Shown here: positions 17,120 through 26,268 of the stretch, piece after piece
Layout of the letters: each line of letters opens with the position of its first letter
Numbering within the stretch: position 1 is the first letter of the stretch
Assembly: GCA_016875225.1 (NCBI GenBank)
Contig: VGRW01000009.1
Location: 1 to 64,000 of the forward strand
Length of the DNA stretch: 64,000 bases
DNA from: Deltaproteobacteria bacterium
Lineage (GTDB): Bacteria > Myxococcota_A > UBA9160 > SZUA-336
Direction: 5' to 3'
Made by a program: the position numbers and the translations under genes
The notes under the pieces: generated by a model
Databases searched by the model: none
The model's input: the letters and a program-made list of their open reading frames with translations, nothing else
Told to the model about the DNA's origin: nothing

Positions 17120-18832
17120 TCAGTACTTCCGCTCCTCGAGCTCCCAGCGGGTCTTCGTGACCGGCTTGTACGACAGGACGGGTCCATCGGCGGCGAACGT
17201 CACCAGCGAGTGCTTCCAGAATTCGGCGTCGTTGCGAGTCGGATGATCCGTGCGCGTGTGCGCGCCGCGCGACTCGCGCCGGTGCAACGCGGAGAGCGCC
17301 ACGGCCTCGGCCACGTCGAGCATGTTCCCGAGCTCGATCGCCTGGACCACCTCGGTGTTGAAGATCTGGCTCCGGTCGGTGAGTCCGATGTCGGCGTAGC
17401 GACCCTTCAGCTGCACGATCGTGTCGAGCGACGCGCGGATCGACTCCTCCTCGCGGAACACGCCGCAGCCCGACTCGGTGGCCAGGTTCAGCTCGCGTCG
17501 GATCTGCGCGATCTTCTCGCCGCCGTGCTTGCCGCGCAGGCGTTCGAGCCGGGCTTCCTCGGAGCGCGCCTGCTCGAGCGCGTTCTTCTCGTCGCCGGAG
17601 CTCGAGCCCTTGGAGAACTCCACCGCCGCGCGTCCCGAGCGCGCTCCGAACACCAGGCACTCGGTGAGCGAGTTCGAACCGAGCCGATTCGCGCCGTTGA
17701 TCGATACGCTCGCGCATTCGCCGGCCGCGTAGAGCCCGGGCAGGACCGTCGCGCCGTCCACGTTCGTGTCGACGCCGCCCATCATGTAGTGCACGACCGG
17801 CCGCACCGGAATCGGCTCGAAGACCGGATCGATTCCCACGTAGTTCTTGGCGAGCTCGCGCACGAACGGAATGCGCTTGTCGATCTTCTCCTCGCCGAGA
17901 TGCATCAGCTCCAGGTGCACGTAGTCGCCGTACGGCCCCTTGAAGCCGCGACCGGCCTGGAACTCGCGCATCTCCGCGCGCGAGACCATGTCGCGCGGGC
18001 CGAGCTCCGCCTTCCCGCCGACGCCGTAGTCGTACTGGATCAGGAAGCGCTCGCCCTTGTTGTTCTTGAGATACCCGCCCTCGCCCCGCGAAGCCTCGGT
18101 GATCAGGATCCCCGTGCCCGGCAGCCCCGTCGGGTGGTACTGCACGAACTCCATGTCCTTCAGGCCTACACCGGCACGGTACGCGAGCGGGGTTCCGTCG
18201 CCGGTCTTCACCGCGGCGTTGGTCGTGAACGGGAAGATCCGTCCCGCGCCGCCGGTGCAGAGGATCACCGCGCGCCCGAGCATCGCGTGCATCTTGCCGG
18301 TTCGCATGTCGAAGGCGGCGACGCCGACCACGCGGCCGTTCTCGACCAGGAGCTTGGTCGCGAAGTACTCGTCGTAGCGGACGATGCGGTCGTACTTGAG
18401 CGAGGTCTGGAACAGCGCGTGGAGCATGTGGAAGCCGGTCTTGTCGGTCGCGTACCAGGTGCGCTTGGTGGTCATGCCGCCGAACGCGCGCACCGAGACG
18501 CGGCCGTCCTTCTCGCGGCTCCACGGGCAGCCCCAGTGCTCCAGCTGCACCAGCTCCTTCGGGGCCGCCTCGACGAAAACCTCGACGGTGTCCTGATCCG
18601 CGAGGAAGTCACTCCCCTTCAGCGTGTCGTAGGCGTGCAGGTCTAGGTTGTCGTCCTCGCGCGCGACGCCGGCGGCGCCTCCCTCCGCGGAGACCGTGTG
18701 GCTGCGCATCGGGTACAGCTTCGAGACGCAGGCCACCGTGAGCTTCGGGTCCGCCTCCACGGCCGCGATCGCGGCGCGAAGACCCGCGCCTCCACCGCCG
18801 ACCAGAACGATGTCGTGACGACTGACCTCCAC
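17120..18832 (-). CDS. frdA: Fumarate reductase/succinate dehydrogenase flavoprotein subunit
   Basis: A 570-residue flavoprotein interconverting fumarate and succinate. The FAD fold starts at [25 protein letters not shown] holds the His that binds FAD covalently; active-site segments include [24 protein letters not shown] and HYMMGGV. GTG 18832 has GAGGAG eight bases upstream. With FrdC/FrdD of E. coli type the four genes encode one complex, which may run either way; no separate sdh operon is in the window. Confidence 0.92.
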   Translation of the reverse strand: MEVSRHDIVLVGGGGAGLRAAIAAVEADPKLTVACVSKLYPMRSHTVSAEGGAAGVAREDDNLDLHAYDTLKGSDFLADQDTVEVFVEAAPKELVQLEHWGCPWSREKDGRVSVRAFGGMTTKRTWYATDKTGFHMLHALFQTSLKYDRIVRYDEYFATKLLVENGRVVGVAAFDMRTGKMHAMLGRAVILCTGGAGRIFPFTTNAAVKTGDGTPLAYRAGVGLKDMEFVQYHPTGLPGTGILITEASRGEGGYLKNNKGERFLIQYDYGVGGKAELGPRDMVSRAEMREFQAGRGFKGPYGDYVHLELMHLGEEKIDKRIPFVRELAKNYVGIDPVFEPIPVRPVVHYMMGGVDTNVDGATVLPGLYAAGECASVSINGANRLGSNSLTECLVFGARSGRAAVEFSKGSSSGDEKNALEQARSEEARLERLRGKHGGEKIAQIRRELNLATESGCGVFREEESIRASLDTIVQLKGRYADIGLTDRSQIFNTEVVQAIELGNMLDVAEAVALSALHRRESRGAHTRTDHPTRNDAEFWKHSLVTFAADGPVLSYKPVTKTRWELEERKY

Positions 18833-18936
18833 GCGTTCTCCTCGTCCGGGTCAAAGGTCCGTTTCGGGGCCGCACTCTAACGGATTTCATCCGCGCGCGC
18901 GCTGGCGTCGGCGGTAGAATCGACTTGGAGGCGACG

Positions 18937-19551
18937 ATGGCGAGGCTCGAGTTCTTCTTCGATTGCAGCAGCCCCTGGACCTACCTCGCGTTCCACCGGA
19001 TCGAGGACGTCTGCCGCGAAACCGGGGCGGAGCTGGTCTGGCGTCCGATCCTGGTCGGCGGCGTCTTCAACTCGGTGAACGCGAGCGTCTACGAGCAGCG
19101 CTCGAATCCGGTTCCGTCGAAGGCGCGCTACTACGCCAAGGATCTGCGCGACTGGACGCGCTCGTACGGGCTGCGAATCGGGCAGCCTCCGGTCTTCCCC
19201 GTGAACAGCGTGAAGGCCATGCGCGGCGCGTTCTTCGCGCTGGGGCGCGGCGTGCTGCCCCAGTACGCGCGCGCGGTCTTCGAGGCGTACTGGGGCGATC
19301 TGCAGGACATCTCCCAGGACGCGGTCCTCGAGCCGATCGTGCGGCGTGCGGGTCTGCCCCCCGAGGAGTTCTTCCGCCGCATCTCCGAGCCCGAGTACAA
19401 GGCCCGGCTGCGCGAGAACACCGACGAGCTGATCGCCCGCGGCGGGTTCGGCTCGCCCACCATGTTCGTGAACGGCTCGGACATGTACTTCGGAAACGAC
19501 CGACTCGGGCTCGTGCGCGAGGCGCTCATGGCCGCTCCCGGGACTCCTTGA
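18937..19551 (+). CDS. DsbA-family 2-hydroxychromene-2-carboxylate isomerase-like protein
   Basis: A 204-residue thioredoxin-fold protein of the kappa-GST/HCCA isomerase group. The N-terminal active-site segment FFDCSSPWTYLAFHRI has Cys-Ser-Ser-Pro rather than a CxxC redox pair, and FGSPTMFVNG carries the conserved cis-Pro. These proteins bind glutathione and isomerise aromatic-degradation intermediates or reduce/transfer thiols. ATG 18937 is chosen because GGAGG lies five bases upstream. TAGAAT at 18915-18920 may be its -10. No pathway partners are adjacent. Confidence 0.82.
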   Translation: MARLEFFFDCSSPWTYLAFHRIEDVCRETGAELVWRPILVGGVFNSVNASVYEQRSNPVPSKARYYAKDLRDWTRSYGLRIGQPPVFPVNSVKAMRGAFFALGRGVLPQYARAVFEAYWGDLQDISQDAVLEPIVRRAGLPPEEFFRRISEPEYKARLRENTDELIARGGFGSPTMFVNGSDMYFGNDRLGLVREALMAAPGTP

Positions 19552-19623
19552 GCCCGTCTGTCCCGAGGCCTCGGGTGTAAAGGCCCACGCGAGCAGCTCC
19601 GATCAGGGGTGCGGAGTTCCCCG

Positions 19624-20115
19624 ATGCGACGAACACCCCCCCTGCTCGCGCTGCTCGCGCTCTGCTCCTGCGCCCCGAGCGCGGTGAACCTGGAGCGCTA
19701 TCGCGGCGCGTACAGCACGCACTTCGAACAGATCCCCGATCAGTCGGAGATCTGCGCCGTCGTGCGCAACGGAAGCGCGCGGCCGATCGAGTGGGTGGAG
19801 CTGCGAATGCGCTCCACCAGCCATCTCGCCGACGCGCCCGAGCCGTGGCGTTCGAGCTGGGTCTATCGCGGGCGCATCGAGCCCGGCCAGCGCATCTACC
19901 TGCGCTTCGAGAACCCGCCGATGGCCGACGAGATCGAGATCGCCGTGGTGCGCTTCGGCCGCGGCGAGCGCGTGCCCAGGAACGGCCGGCCCCTGCGCGC
20001 CATCGGGGAGTGCAGCGAGGAGGCGGTCCGCAGCGCGTTGCTCGCCGAGCTCGAGGATCGAGCGGCCCCCGAGATCGAGATCCGTCACGCCGCCTCCGGC
20101 GAGCTGGGGAACTAG
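19624..20115 (+). CDS. Putative lipoprotein, unknown function
   Basis: A 163-residue secreted protein. The signal peptide MRRTPPLLALLALCSCAPS has a lipobox (LCSC). The mature part looks beta-rich (EICAVVRNGSARPIEWVEL, then WVYRGRIEPGQRIYLRFENP), like a small immunoglobulin-like or fibronectin-like fold for periplasmic surfaces. I do not recognise a family. GTG 19609 would give a poorer signal, so ATG 19624 is used. Its stop shares CTAG with the stop of the convergent fusion gene. Confidence 0.65.
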   Translation: MRRTPPLLALLALCSCAPSAVNLERYRGAYSTHFEQIPDQSEICAVVRNGSARPIEWVELRMRSTSHLADAPEPWRSSWVYRGRIEPGQRIYLRFENPPMADEIEIAVVRFGRGERVPRNGRPLRAIGECSEEAVRSALLAELEDRAAPEIEIRHAASGELGN

Positions 20116-21386
20116 CGCGCTTCGGGCCCGGAGAGCGCGGCCCAGATCCGATCGGGGTCGAGCGCCGCGGCGCCGTCGAGGTGGACACGGCCGGGCGTTC
20201 CTACACCGATCGGCGTCGCGCGATGCGCGCGGGCGGGGTAGGCCAGCGCCAGGCTTCTCGCCGGGGCGCGCCGCAGCTCTCCCTCGAGTGCCGCGCGCAG
20301 GGTTTCGGGCAGACCGCCCGGCAACGCGCCGATCAGGCGGGCGCGCAGCGCCTCGGGATCGCTCGTCGCGAGTCGGCGCCGCAGCGCGAGCTCGGCATCC
20401 CGCGCGGGCGCGTCATCGGCATCGATCGCGACGACGTGGCGCACCAGAGCCGGTGAGCGAGTGGCGAGTGCGTCGGCCACGAGCGCGGCGAAGCCGGCGG
20501 CGACCAGATCGACGCGGGTGATGCGGAGCGACGTCAGCAGCTCCGCGATCTGCACGGCGACGTGCGAGGGCTCGAGCGTGCGCACCTCGCGCCGCGAACG
20601 GCCGAAGCCGGGCAGATCGACGCCGATCGCGCGCCGGCCGAGCGCCTCGGCGCGCGCGAGGATCGGCGCGAACACGCGCGCGGAGGTGCCGATGTCGGGC
20701 AGGAAGAGCACCGGCGTCGGATCGCCGGGCGATCCGTGCTCGCGGATGCCGAAGCGGGTCCCGCCGGCCTTCAGGCTGGCCGAGAGATCGTCGTCGGAAC
20801 CCGCAGCTGCTGCCGCGGAGTCGCCGCACCGCTCGAAGCGCGCGCGCAGCTTCGCCAGCGCGCTCCGCTCCAGGCCGAGGATCCAGCCGCGCGGCAGCGG
20901 AAGCGCGATCGCGCTGCCCAGATCGACCAGCGCGGGAGCGCCGCTCGGAGTCACGAGCACGTTGGTCGGGCTGCGCAGATCCAGGTAGACCACTCCGCGC
21001 CGCGCCAGCCCGTCGAGAATCGACTCGAGCGCGGCGAAGAAGCTCGTCGGGAGCGCGCGCCCGTGCGCGTGCCGGCGCAGCGGCTGCCCGTCCAGGTACT
21101 CCATCGCCAGCGCGAGACGATCGATGCGCCCGAGCAGGCGGGGAACGCCCTCGATTCCGTCGGCGCGCGCGAGCATCGCGGCCTCGTGTCGCGCGAGCCA
21201 CGGCGCGACGAACGCGCGAACCCAAGCCGAACGCCGGCCCCAGTCCTTCACGATCTGCGCTGGACCGCCGCGCTGCACCAGCAGCACGTCGGGGTTGGCG
21301 AACCCACCGAGATTCAGGACCGTGATTCCCGGACCCTCGAGGTCCGCTCGCTTCAGGACGAGAGTCCCCAGCGCACCACCATGCAC
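20112..21386 (-). CDS. Fusion of a small protein-kinase-like domain and a degenerate alpha/beta hydrolase
   Basis: About 424 residues with two domains. Residues 20-200 look like a RIO/Lipopolysaccharide-kinase-type fold: possible ATP-binding Lys47 in IVKDW, catalytic loop YLDLRSPTN (Asp136, Asn142) and a DLG metal motif near 155. Residues 210-424 are alpha/beta-hydrolase-like: VLFLPDIG, AIGVDLPGFGRS, then the nucleophile elbow AAGFA, where the usual G-x-S-x-G Ser is Gly. The hydrolase half is therefore probably inactive or binding-only. GTG 21386 overlaps the methyltransferase gene by 34 bases; CTG 21356 is an alternative. Substrate unknown. Confidence 0.7.
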   Translation of the reverse strand: MHGGALGTLVLKRADLEGPGITVLNLGGFANPDVLLVQRGGPAQIVKDWGRRSAWVRAFVAPWLARHEAAMLARADGIEGVPRLLGRIDRLALAMEYLDGQPLRRHAHGRALPTSFFAALESILDGLARRGVVYLDLRSPTNVLVTPSGAPALVDLGSAIALPLPRGWILGLERSALAKLRARFERCGDSAAAAAGSDDDLSASLKAGGTRFGIREHGSPGDPTPVLFLPDIGTSARVFAPILARAEALGRRAIGVDLPGFGRSRREVRTLEPSHVAVQIAELLTSLRITRVDLVAAGFAALVADALATRSPALVRHVVAIDADDAPARDAELALRRRLATSDPEALRARLIGALPGGLPETLRAALEGELRRAPARSLALAYPARAHRATPIGVGTPGRVHLDGAAALDPDRIWAALSGPEAR

Positions 21387-21925
21387 AGCACGCCCAGCGC
21401 GACCACGATCGCCGTGCCGGTCTCGTTGTTGTCGGCAAAGCGCGTGCGCCGCCAGGCGGTCTCGGGCGCGCGCTCGGACTCGAGCGGCCGGTAGGCGTGC
21501 AGCCGAGGCACGAGCCGCGGAACCGCCGCCGAGTAGCGCCGGTAGGCATCGCCGTAGAGCGACTCGAGCCGCGCGCTCTCGATCCGGTCCTTGTACGGCA
21601 TGTAGTAGCCGAAGTAGACCAGCAGGAAGAGCGCCGCGAAGCCGAAGGCGACCCCGCTCCAGGCCATGATCAGAAAGCCCGCCCCGATCAGAAGCGTTCC
21701 GAGATAGAGCGGGTGACGCAGATACGCGTAGGGTCCGGCGATGGTCAGGGCGTCGTTCTTGTGCAGGTGCCCGGTGGCCCAGAGCCGCAGGCTCTCGCCC
21801 GTGACGATCGGAACCGCCCCGACGAGGAGCGAGATCGGCGTGGGAGAGGACAGGAAGACCGCCGCGCCGGCGAGCGCATAGACGACGAGCAAGCGCGGGC
21901 GCAGACGTTTGCGGACGAAGCTCAC
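21353..21925 (-). CDS. Isoprenylcysteine/phospholipid methyltransferase-like membrane protein (ICMT/PEMT family)
   Basis: A 190-residue membrane protein with four to five helices. The ICMT-type signature is GPYAYLRHPLYLGTLLI (about residues 64-80), and the cytosolic cofactor-binding C-terminal half includes SLYGDAYRRY. The family methylates small hydrophobic or membrane substrates with S-adenosylmethionine. GTG 21925. Coupled to the downstream kinase-hydrolase fusion gene by overlap, which suggests a joint role in modifying a membrane lipid or polyprenyl compound (inference). Confidence 0.8.
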   Translation of the reverse strand: MSFVRKRLRPRLLVVYALAGAAVFLSSPTPISLLVGAVPIVTGESLRLWATGHLHKNDALTIAGPYAYLRHPLYLGTLLIGAGFLIMAWSGVAFGFAALFLLVYFGYYMPYKDRIESARLESLYGDAYRRYSAAVPRLVPRLHAYRPLESERAPETAWRRTRFADNNETGTAIVVALGVLCMVVRWGLSS

Positions 21926-21948
21926 GCCGAAGGGATAGCCGCGTGCCG

Positions 21949-22170
21949 TCAGTTTGAAAAGCGCGCGCGGCAGAGCGCGGCGAGCACGGCGCCGATCGAT
22001 TCCATCGCGCCGGGCCGCGCCTGATCGGGAAGCCGGTCGGCCGCGAGGAAGAGCGCGAAATCGCTGGCGTCCGGCGCCTCGATCTCGGACTCGACCGCCT
22101 CCCAGAAGCTGGCGCCGAAGCGCAGGCCGGCCGCCTGCCGTGGCTGCTGCGCTCTTCGCTTCTCGCCCAT
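21949..22170 (-). CDS. Small hypothetical protein
   Basis: A 73-residue soluble, acidic protein (FWEAVESEIEAPDASDFALF, then GAMESIGAVLAALCRARF). It has no recognised domain. ATG 22170 with a weak GCAGACG leader. It lies between the sigma factor and the methyltransferase on the same strand, and codon use looks coding, but a chance frame cannot be excluded. Confidence 0.45.
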   Translation of the reverse strand: MGEKRRAQQPRQAAGLRFGASFWEAVESEIEAPDASDFALFLAADRLPDQARPGAMESIGAVLAALCRARFSN

Positions 22171-22272
22171 CGTCTGCCCCGCATTCGGGCGGCGGGCCCG
22201 ATCGGCCCTCGTCCCGCCCTTCCCTACGTCTCTAGGTGGGCGCGGCTTGGCGGTTGGTGACGCGCTTCGGGG

Positions 22273-22827
22273 CTAGAGGGCCAGGCGCTCGCCAGGAAGC
22301 TGAGCGGCCAGGGAGCGCCGAGCGCGGTAGAGGCTCGACTTCACGGCGTCTTCGCTGCGGCCGGTGAGCTGGGCGATCTTGCGGATGTTGAGCCGCTTTC
22401 CGTGGCGCAGCTCGAGCACCCGGCGCTGCTCCTCCGGCAGATTGCCGATCGCCTCGCGAACCCGGCCGAGGGTCTGGCGCGCCTGGGCCAGGGGCTCTGG
22501 ACCCAAGTCGAGCGGCGCGGCCTCCTGGGGGATGTCGTCCAGCGAGACCAGCCGCACTCCACCCCGGCGGCGCAGGCGGTTGTTCAGGATGTTCCGGGTG
22601 ATCCCGTAGATCCAGACGATCAGGTCGGACTTGCCCTCGAAGCGGTCCAGGCACGAGAAGACCGCCTCGAAGACGTCCTGGCAGACGTCCTCGGCCTCGG
22701 CCACGTCGCCGAGCCTTCGCAGCGAGAAGCTGTGGATGCGGCGAAAGTGCCGCTGGTAGAGATCGCGAAACGCGCCGGGATCCCCGGCTCGGATCGCCTC
22801 GACGATGACTCGGTCGTCCTCGGTCAC
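22273..22827 (-). CDS. ECF-type RNA polymerase sigma factor
   Basis: A 184-residue sigma-70 family factor with regions 2 and 4 only. Region 2 runs from AIRAGDPGAFRDLYQRHF through AEDVCQDVFEAVFS to WIYGITRNILNNRLRR. Region 4 has LPEEQRRVLELRH and a helix-turn-helix with SEDAVKSSLYRARRSL. GTG 22827 is preferred; GTG 22845 or TTG 22878 would extend it. No anti-sigma gene is adjacent, so the control mechanism is unknown. The 213 bases upstream (22828-23040) show no gene. Confidence 0.85.
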   Translation of the reverse strand: MTEDDRVIVEAIRAGDPGAFRDLYQRHFRRIHSFSLRRLGDVAEAEDVCQDVFEAVFSCLDRFEGKSDLIVWIYGITRNILNNRLRRRGGVRLVSLDDIPQEAAPLDLGPEPLAQARQTLGRVREAIGNLPEEQRRVLELRHGKRLNIRKIAQLTGRSEDAVKSSLYRARRSLAAQLPGERLAL

Positions 22828-23040
22828 TTTGCCGCTCGGGGACACATGCGACAGTTGCGGGAGCAATCGCCATGCCAAGCGCGGATGCGCCCGAAATCGC
22901 TGCGAGTTCGCCGAGATCGCTGGCGAATCGGGAGCAGCGGTCAGCCGCGTCGACCGGCTCCCGCGGTCGCACAGTGAAGCGGACTACCCTCTTCGGGGAA
23001 AAGAACTTCACACGCGTGCAGATCGACGCGGACCCCGGCG

Positions 23041-23520
23041 TCAGAGCTTCTCGGGCACGATCACCCAGACACCGTCGACGCGGCGCCAGACGTCGCGGCG
23101 ATCCAGGTCGATGTCCCAGAAGCGAAGCTCGCGCTCGTGCTTGCCGGTGATGACGACGTCGACCACCGCCTGCTCCGGGCCGTCGAAGTGGAACTCGCGA
23201 ATCCGCACCGACCGCGCCTGCCCGTCGCGAAGCGTGTTCTGGCGCGCCAGCGTGGCGAGCGAGGAGTAGTAGTCCGCGAAGGCCGAGGGGGTCGGGAAGT
23301 ACTGGTGCAGCTCCCGGTTGTAGAAGGTGACCGTCGCCGGCAGGGGGATGCCCTGGAGAGACTGGTAGAAGCGCTCGGCGCGCAGCGCGAATCGCATCGC
23401 CTCCTCGTCCGAGACGGTCGGCTGGGTCGCGACGGGGTCCGCGGCGCCGCCGAAGCAGGCGACCAGCACCGCCGCGGCGACGGCGGAGAGGAGCGAGCGC
23501 GGCGCCACCCCCCGCTTCAT
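23041..23520 (-). CDS. Putative lipoprotein with NTF2-like domain
   Basis: A 159-residue protein. Its signal peptide ends in LVAC, a lipobox. The mature part follows an NTF2-like pattern: helices around AMRFALRAERFYQSLQ, then strands VRIREFHFDG, QAVVDVVITG and a closing DVWRRVDGVWVIVPE. Such domains bind small ligands or serve as scaffolds. ATG 23520 overlaps the ppdK stop (ATGA), so it is translated with ppdK although no functional link is obvious. Confidence 0.65.
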   Translation of the reverse strand: MKRGVAPRSLLSAVAAAVLVACFGGAADPVATQPTVSDEEAMRFALRAERFYQSLQGIPLPATVTFYNRELHQYFPTPSAFADYYSSLATLARQNTLRDGQARSVRIREFHFDGPEQAVVDVVITGKHERELRFWDIDLDRRDVWRRVDGVWVIVPEKL

Positions 23521-26237
23521 CCGCCCTTTCTCGGCAGCGTCGCCTGCGCGGCCGCGAGCCTCGCGATCGGCACGCGGTACGGCGAGCAGCTCACGTAGTC
23601 CATTGCGGCCGCGTGGCAGAACGCGATCGAGCGTGGCTCGCCTCCGTGCTCGCCGCAGATTCCCACCTTCAGGTCCTCGCGCGTCTTGCGCCCGGACTGG
23701 ATGCCCATTCGAATCAGCGCCCCCACGCCCTCGGTATCGAGCGTGACGAACGGATCGTCATCCATGAGCCGGCTCTCGACGTAGGCGGGCAGGAAGCGCC
23801 CCGAGTCGTCGCGAGAGAGCGCGAACGTCATCTGGGTCAGGTCGTTGGTGCCAAACGAGAAGAACTCCGCGATGCCGGCCAACCGATCGGCCAGGATCGC
23901 GGCGCGCGGAACCTCGATCATCGTGCCCACGCTGTAGCGGACCTTGCGTCCGCGCTCCTTCATCACGGCCCTCGCGGTGGCATCGACGAGCGCGCGCAGC
24001 GTCTCGAGCTCGCGGGTTCCCGCGACCAGCGGCAGCATGATCTCCGGGTGCGTGCGCACGCCTTCGTCCGCGCACACGCAGGCCGCCTCGACGATCGCAC
24101 GCACCTGCATCTCGTAGATGTCCGGATACGTGATGGCGAGCCGCGAGCCTCGATGGCCGAGCATCGGGTTGAACTCGCGCAGCGCCTCGACCTTGCGCCG
24201 CAGCTCGAGCTCGGGCATCGCGAGGTCGCGCGCGAGATTGGCCATCTCCTCGCCGGTGTGGGGCAGGAACTCGTGCAGCGGCGGATCGAGCAGTCGGATC
24301 GTGACGGGCCGGCCCGCCATCGCGCGGAAGATCCCGACGAAATCCCCGCGCTGCATCGGCAGGATCTTCGCCAGCGGCACAGCCCTCTCCTGCGGCGTCG
24401 TCGACAGGATCATGCGGCGCACTTCCAGGATGCGCTCCGCCTGGAAGAACATGTGCTCCGTGCGACACAGCCCGATGCCTTCCGCGCCGAAGCGGAGCGC
24501 GAGCGCCGCGTCCTCGGGCGTGTCGGCATTGGCGCGCACGCGCAGGCGGCGCATCCGGTCCGCCCAGCGCATCAGCGTCATGAAATCCTTAGAGAGCTCG
24601 GGCTCCACCGTCGCAAGCTCGCCCCGGTACACGTACCCGGTCGATCCGTCGAGCGTGATCGTGTCGCGTTCCGTGAGCTCGACGCCGCCGAGCAGCGCGG
24701 TGCGCCGCTCGAGGTCGATCGAGAGCGCGCTGCAGCCCGCCACACAGCACTTCCCCATTCCGCGCGCGACGACCGCCGCGTGCGAGGTCATGCCACCCAG
24801 CGCCGTCAGGATTCCCTGCGCGACGTGCATGCCGTGGATGTCCTCGGGCGAAGTCTCGCGACGCACCAGCACGACGCGCTCGCCCGCCTCGGAGGCGGCC
24901 TCCGCCTCCTCGGCGGTGAAGACGATCCGGCCGCTCCCCGCGCCCGGCGAGGCCGGCAAGCCGTGCGCGAGCGGCGCCGGAGCCTGGCTCGCGTCGAGCG
25001 TGGGGTGCAGGAGCTGGTCGAGCTGCTTCGGGTTCACCCGCAGCACCGCCGTGCTCCGGTCGATCAGTCCCTCGTTCGCCATGTCGACGGCGATCTTCAC
25101 CTCGGCGCGCGCGCTGCGCATTCCGGTGCGCGTCTGCAGCATCCAGAGCCGGCCGCGCTGGATCGTGAACTCGATGTCCTGCATGTCCGCGTAGTGCCGC
25201 TCGAGCAGCTTCGCGGTGCGCGACAGCTCCTTGAAGCGCGCCGGCATCAGCTCCTCGAGCGACGGCGGATCGCCCGGACCGCGCGCGCTCTTGCTGATCG
25301 GCTGCGGCGTGCGAATCCCCGCGACCACGTCCTCGCCCTGCGCGCGGGGCAGGAACTCGCCGAAGAAACGCCGCTCGCCGGTCGACGGATCGCGAGTGAA
25401 ACCGACGCCGGTCGCGGAATCGTCGCCGAGGTTTCCGTACACCATCGCCTGTACGGTCACCGCCGTGCCCCAGTCCGCGGGTATGCCGTTCTGCTTGCGG
25501 TAGTCCTCGGCGCGCTTGGCGTTCCAGGACAGGAACACCGCCGCGATCGCACCGTGAAGCTGCTCGAAGGGATCGTCGGGAAACGCTCTGCCCGTGGTCT
25601 CGCTCACGATCTGCTTGTAGTCGGCGACGAGACCCTCCAGGTCCTGCTCGCCGAGCTCCGAATCCAGCCGCACGCCGCGATCGCGCTTCAGCTCGCCGAG
25701 CCGCTCCTCGAACCGCTCGTGCTTCACGCCGAGCACGACGTCTCCGTACATGTGCACGAAGCGCCGGTACGTGTCGTAGGCGAAGCGGCGGTCGCCGCTC
25801 TCGGCGATCAGGCCCTGCAGGGTGCGATCGTTCAGCCCCAGGTTCAGGACCGTATCCATCATCCCCGGCATCGAGGCACGGGCGCCCGAGCGCACCGAGA
25901 CCAGCAGCGGGCGGGTGTCCGAGCCGAAGCCTCCGCCCATCACCTTCTCGACCTTCGCGAGCTGGGCGAGAAGCTCCGCGTCGAGGCCTTCGGGGAGCTT
26001 GCGTCCGGCGGCGTAGAACTCCGCGCAGACCTCCGTCGAGATCGTGAAGCCCGCGGGCACCGGCACGCCGAGCCGCGTCATCTCGGCGAGGTTCGCACCC
26101 TTGCCGCCGAGCAGATCCTTCAGCGACGCGTCGCCGTCCGCGCGCCCGGCGCCGAAGAAGTAGACGCGTCGCTTCGACGCGCGCCGTCGCTTGCGCTCGC
26201 GCGGAGCGGAGGACTTCCGTGCTCGCTTCTTCGCCAA
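23517..26237 (-). CDS. ppdK: Pyruvate phosphate dikinase
   Basis: A 906-residue enzyme interconverting pyruvate + ATP + Pi with phosphoenolpyruvate + AMP + PPi. Domains in order: ATP-grasp (KDLLGGKGANLAEM start), the phospho-His swivelling domain (LTALGGMTSHAAVVARGMG) and the PEP-binding TIM barrel (EGIGLCRTEHMFF, then GTNDLTQMTFALSRDD). The N-terminus has an extra Lys/Arg-rich leader of about 25 residues. The TTG start at 26237 has GGAGG eight bases upstream. With the TCA genes upstream it suits gluconeogenesis. Confidence 0.94.
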   Translation of the reverse strand: MAKKRARKSSAPRERKRRRASKRRVYFFGAGRADGDASLKDLLGGKGANLAEMTRLGVPVPAGFTISTEVCAEFYAAGRKLPEGLDAELLAQLAKVEKVMGGGFGSDTRPLLVSVRSGARASMPGMMDTVLNLGLNDRTLQGLIAESGDRRFAYDTYRRFVHMYGDVVLGVKHERFEERLGELKRDRGVRLDSELGEQDLEGLVADYKQIVSETTGRAFPDDPFEQLHGAIAAVFLSWNAKRAEDYRKQNGIPADWGTAVTVQAMVYGNLGDDSATGVGFTRDPSTGERRFFGEFLPRAQGEDVVAGIRTPQPISKSARGPGDPPSLEELMPARFKELSRTAKLLERHYADMQDIEFTIQRGRLWMLQTRTGMRSARAEVKIAVDMANEGLIDRSTAVLRVNPKQLDQLLHPTLDASQAPAPLAHGLPASPGAGSGRIVFTAEEAEAASEAGERVVLVRRETSPEDIHGMHVAQGILTALGGMTSHAAVVARGMGKCCVAGCSALSIDLERRTALLGGVELTERDTITLDGSTGYVYRGELATVEPELSKDFMTLMRWADRMRRLRVRANADTPEDAALALRFGAEGIGLCRTEHMFFQAERILEVRRMILSTTPQERAVPLAKILPMQRGDFVGIFRAMAGRPVTIRLLDPPLHEFLPHTGEEMANLARDLAMPELELRRKVEALREFNPMLGHRGSRLAITYPDIYEMQVRAIVEAACVCADEGVRTHPEIMLPLVAGTRELETLRALVDATARAVMKERGRKVRYSVGTMIEVPRAAILADRLAGIAEFFSFGTNDLTQMTFALSRDDSGRFLPAYVESRLMDDDPFVTLDTEGVGALIRMGIQSGRKTREDLKVGICGEHGGEPRSIAFCHAAAMDYVSCSPYRVPIARLAAAQATLPRKGG

Positions 26238-26268
26238 GCTCGTGGCCTCCCTCTCGGTCTCGTTTCAG

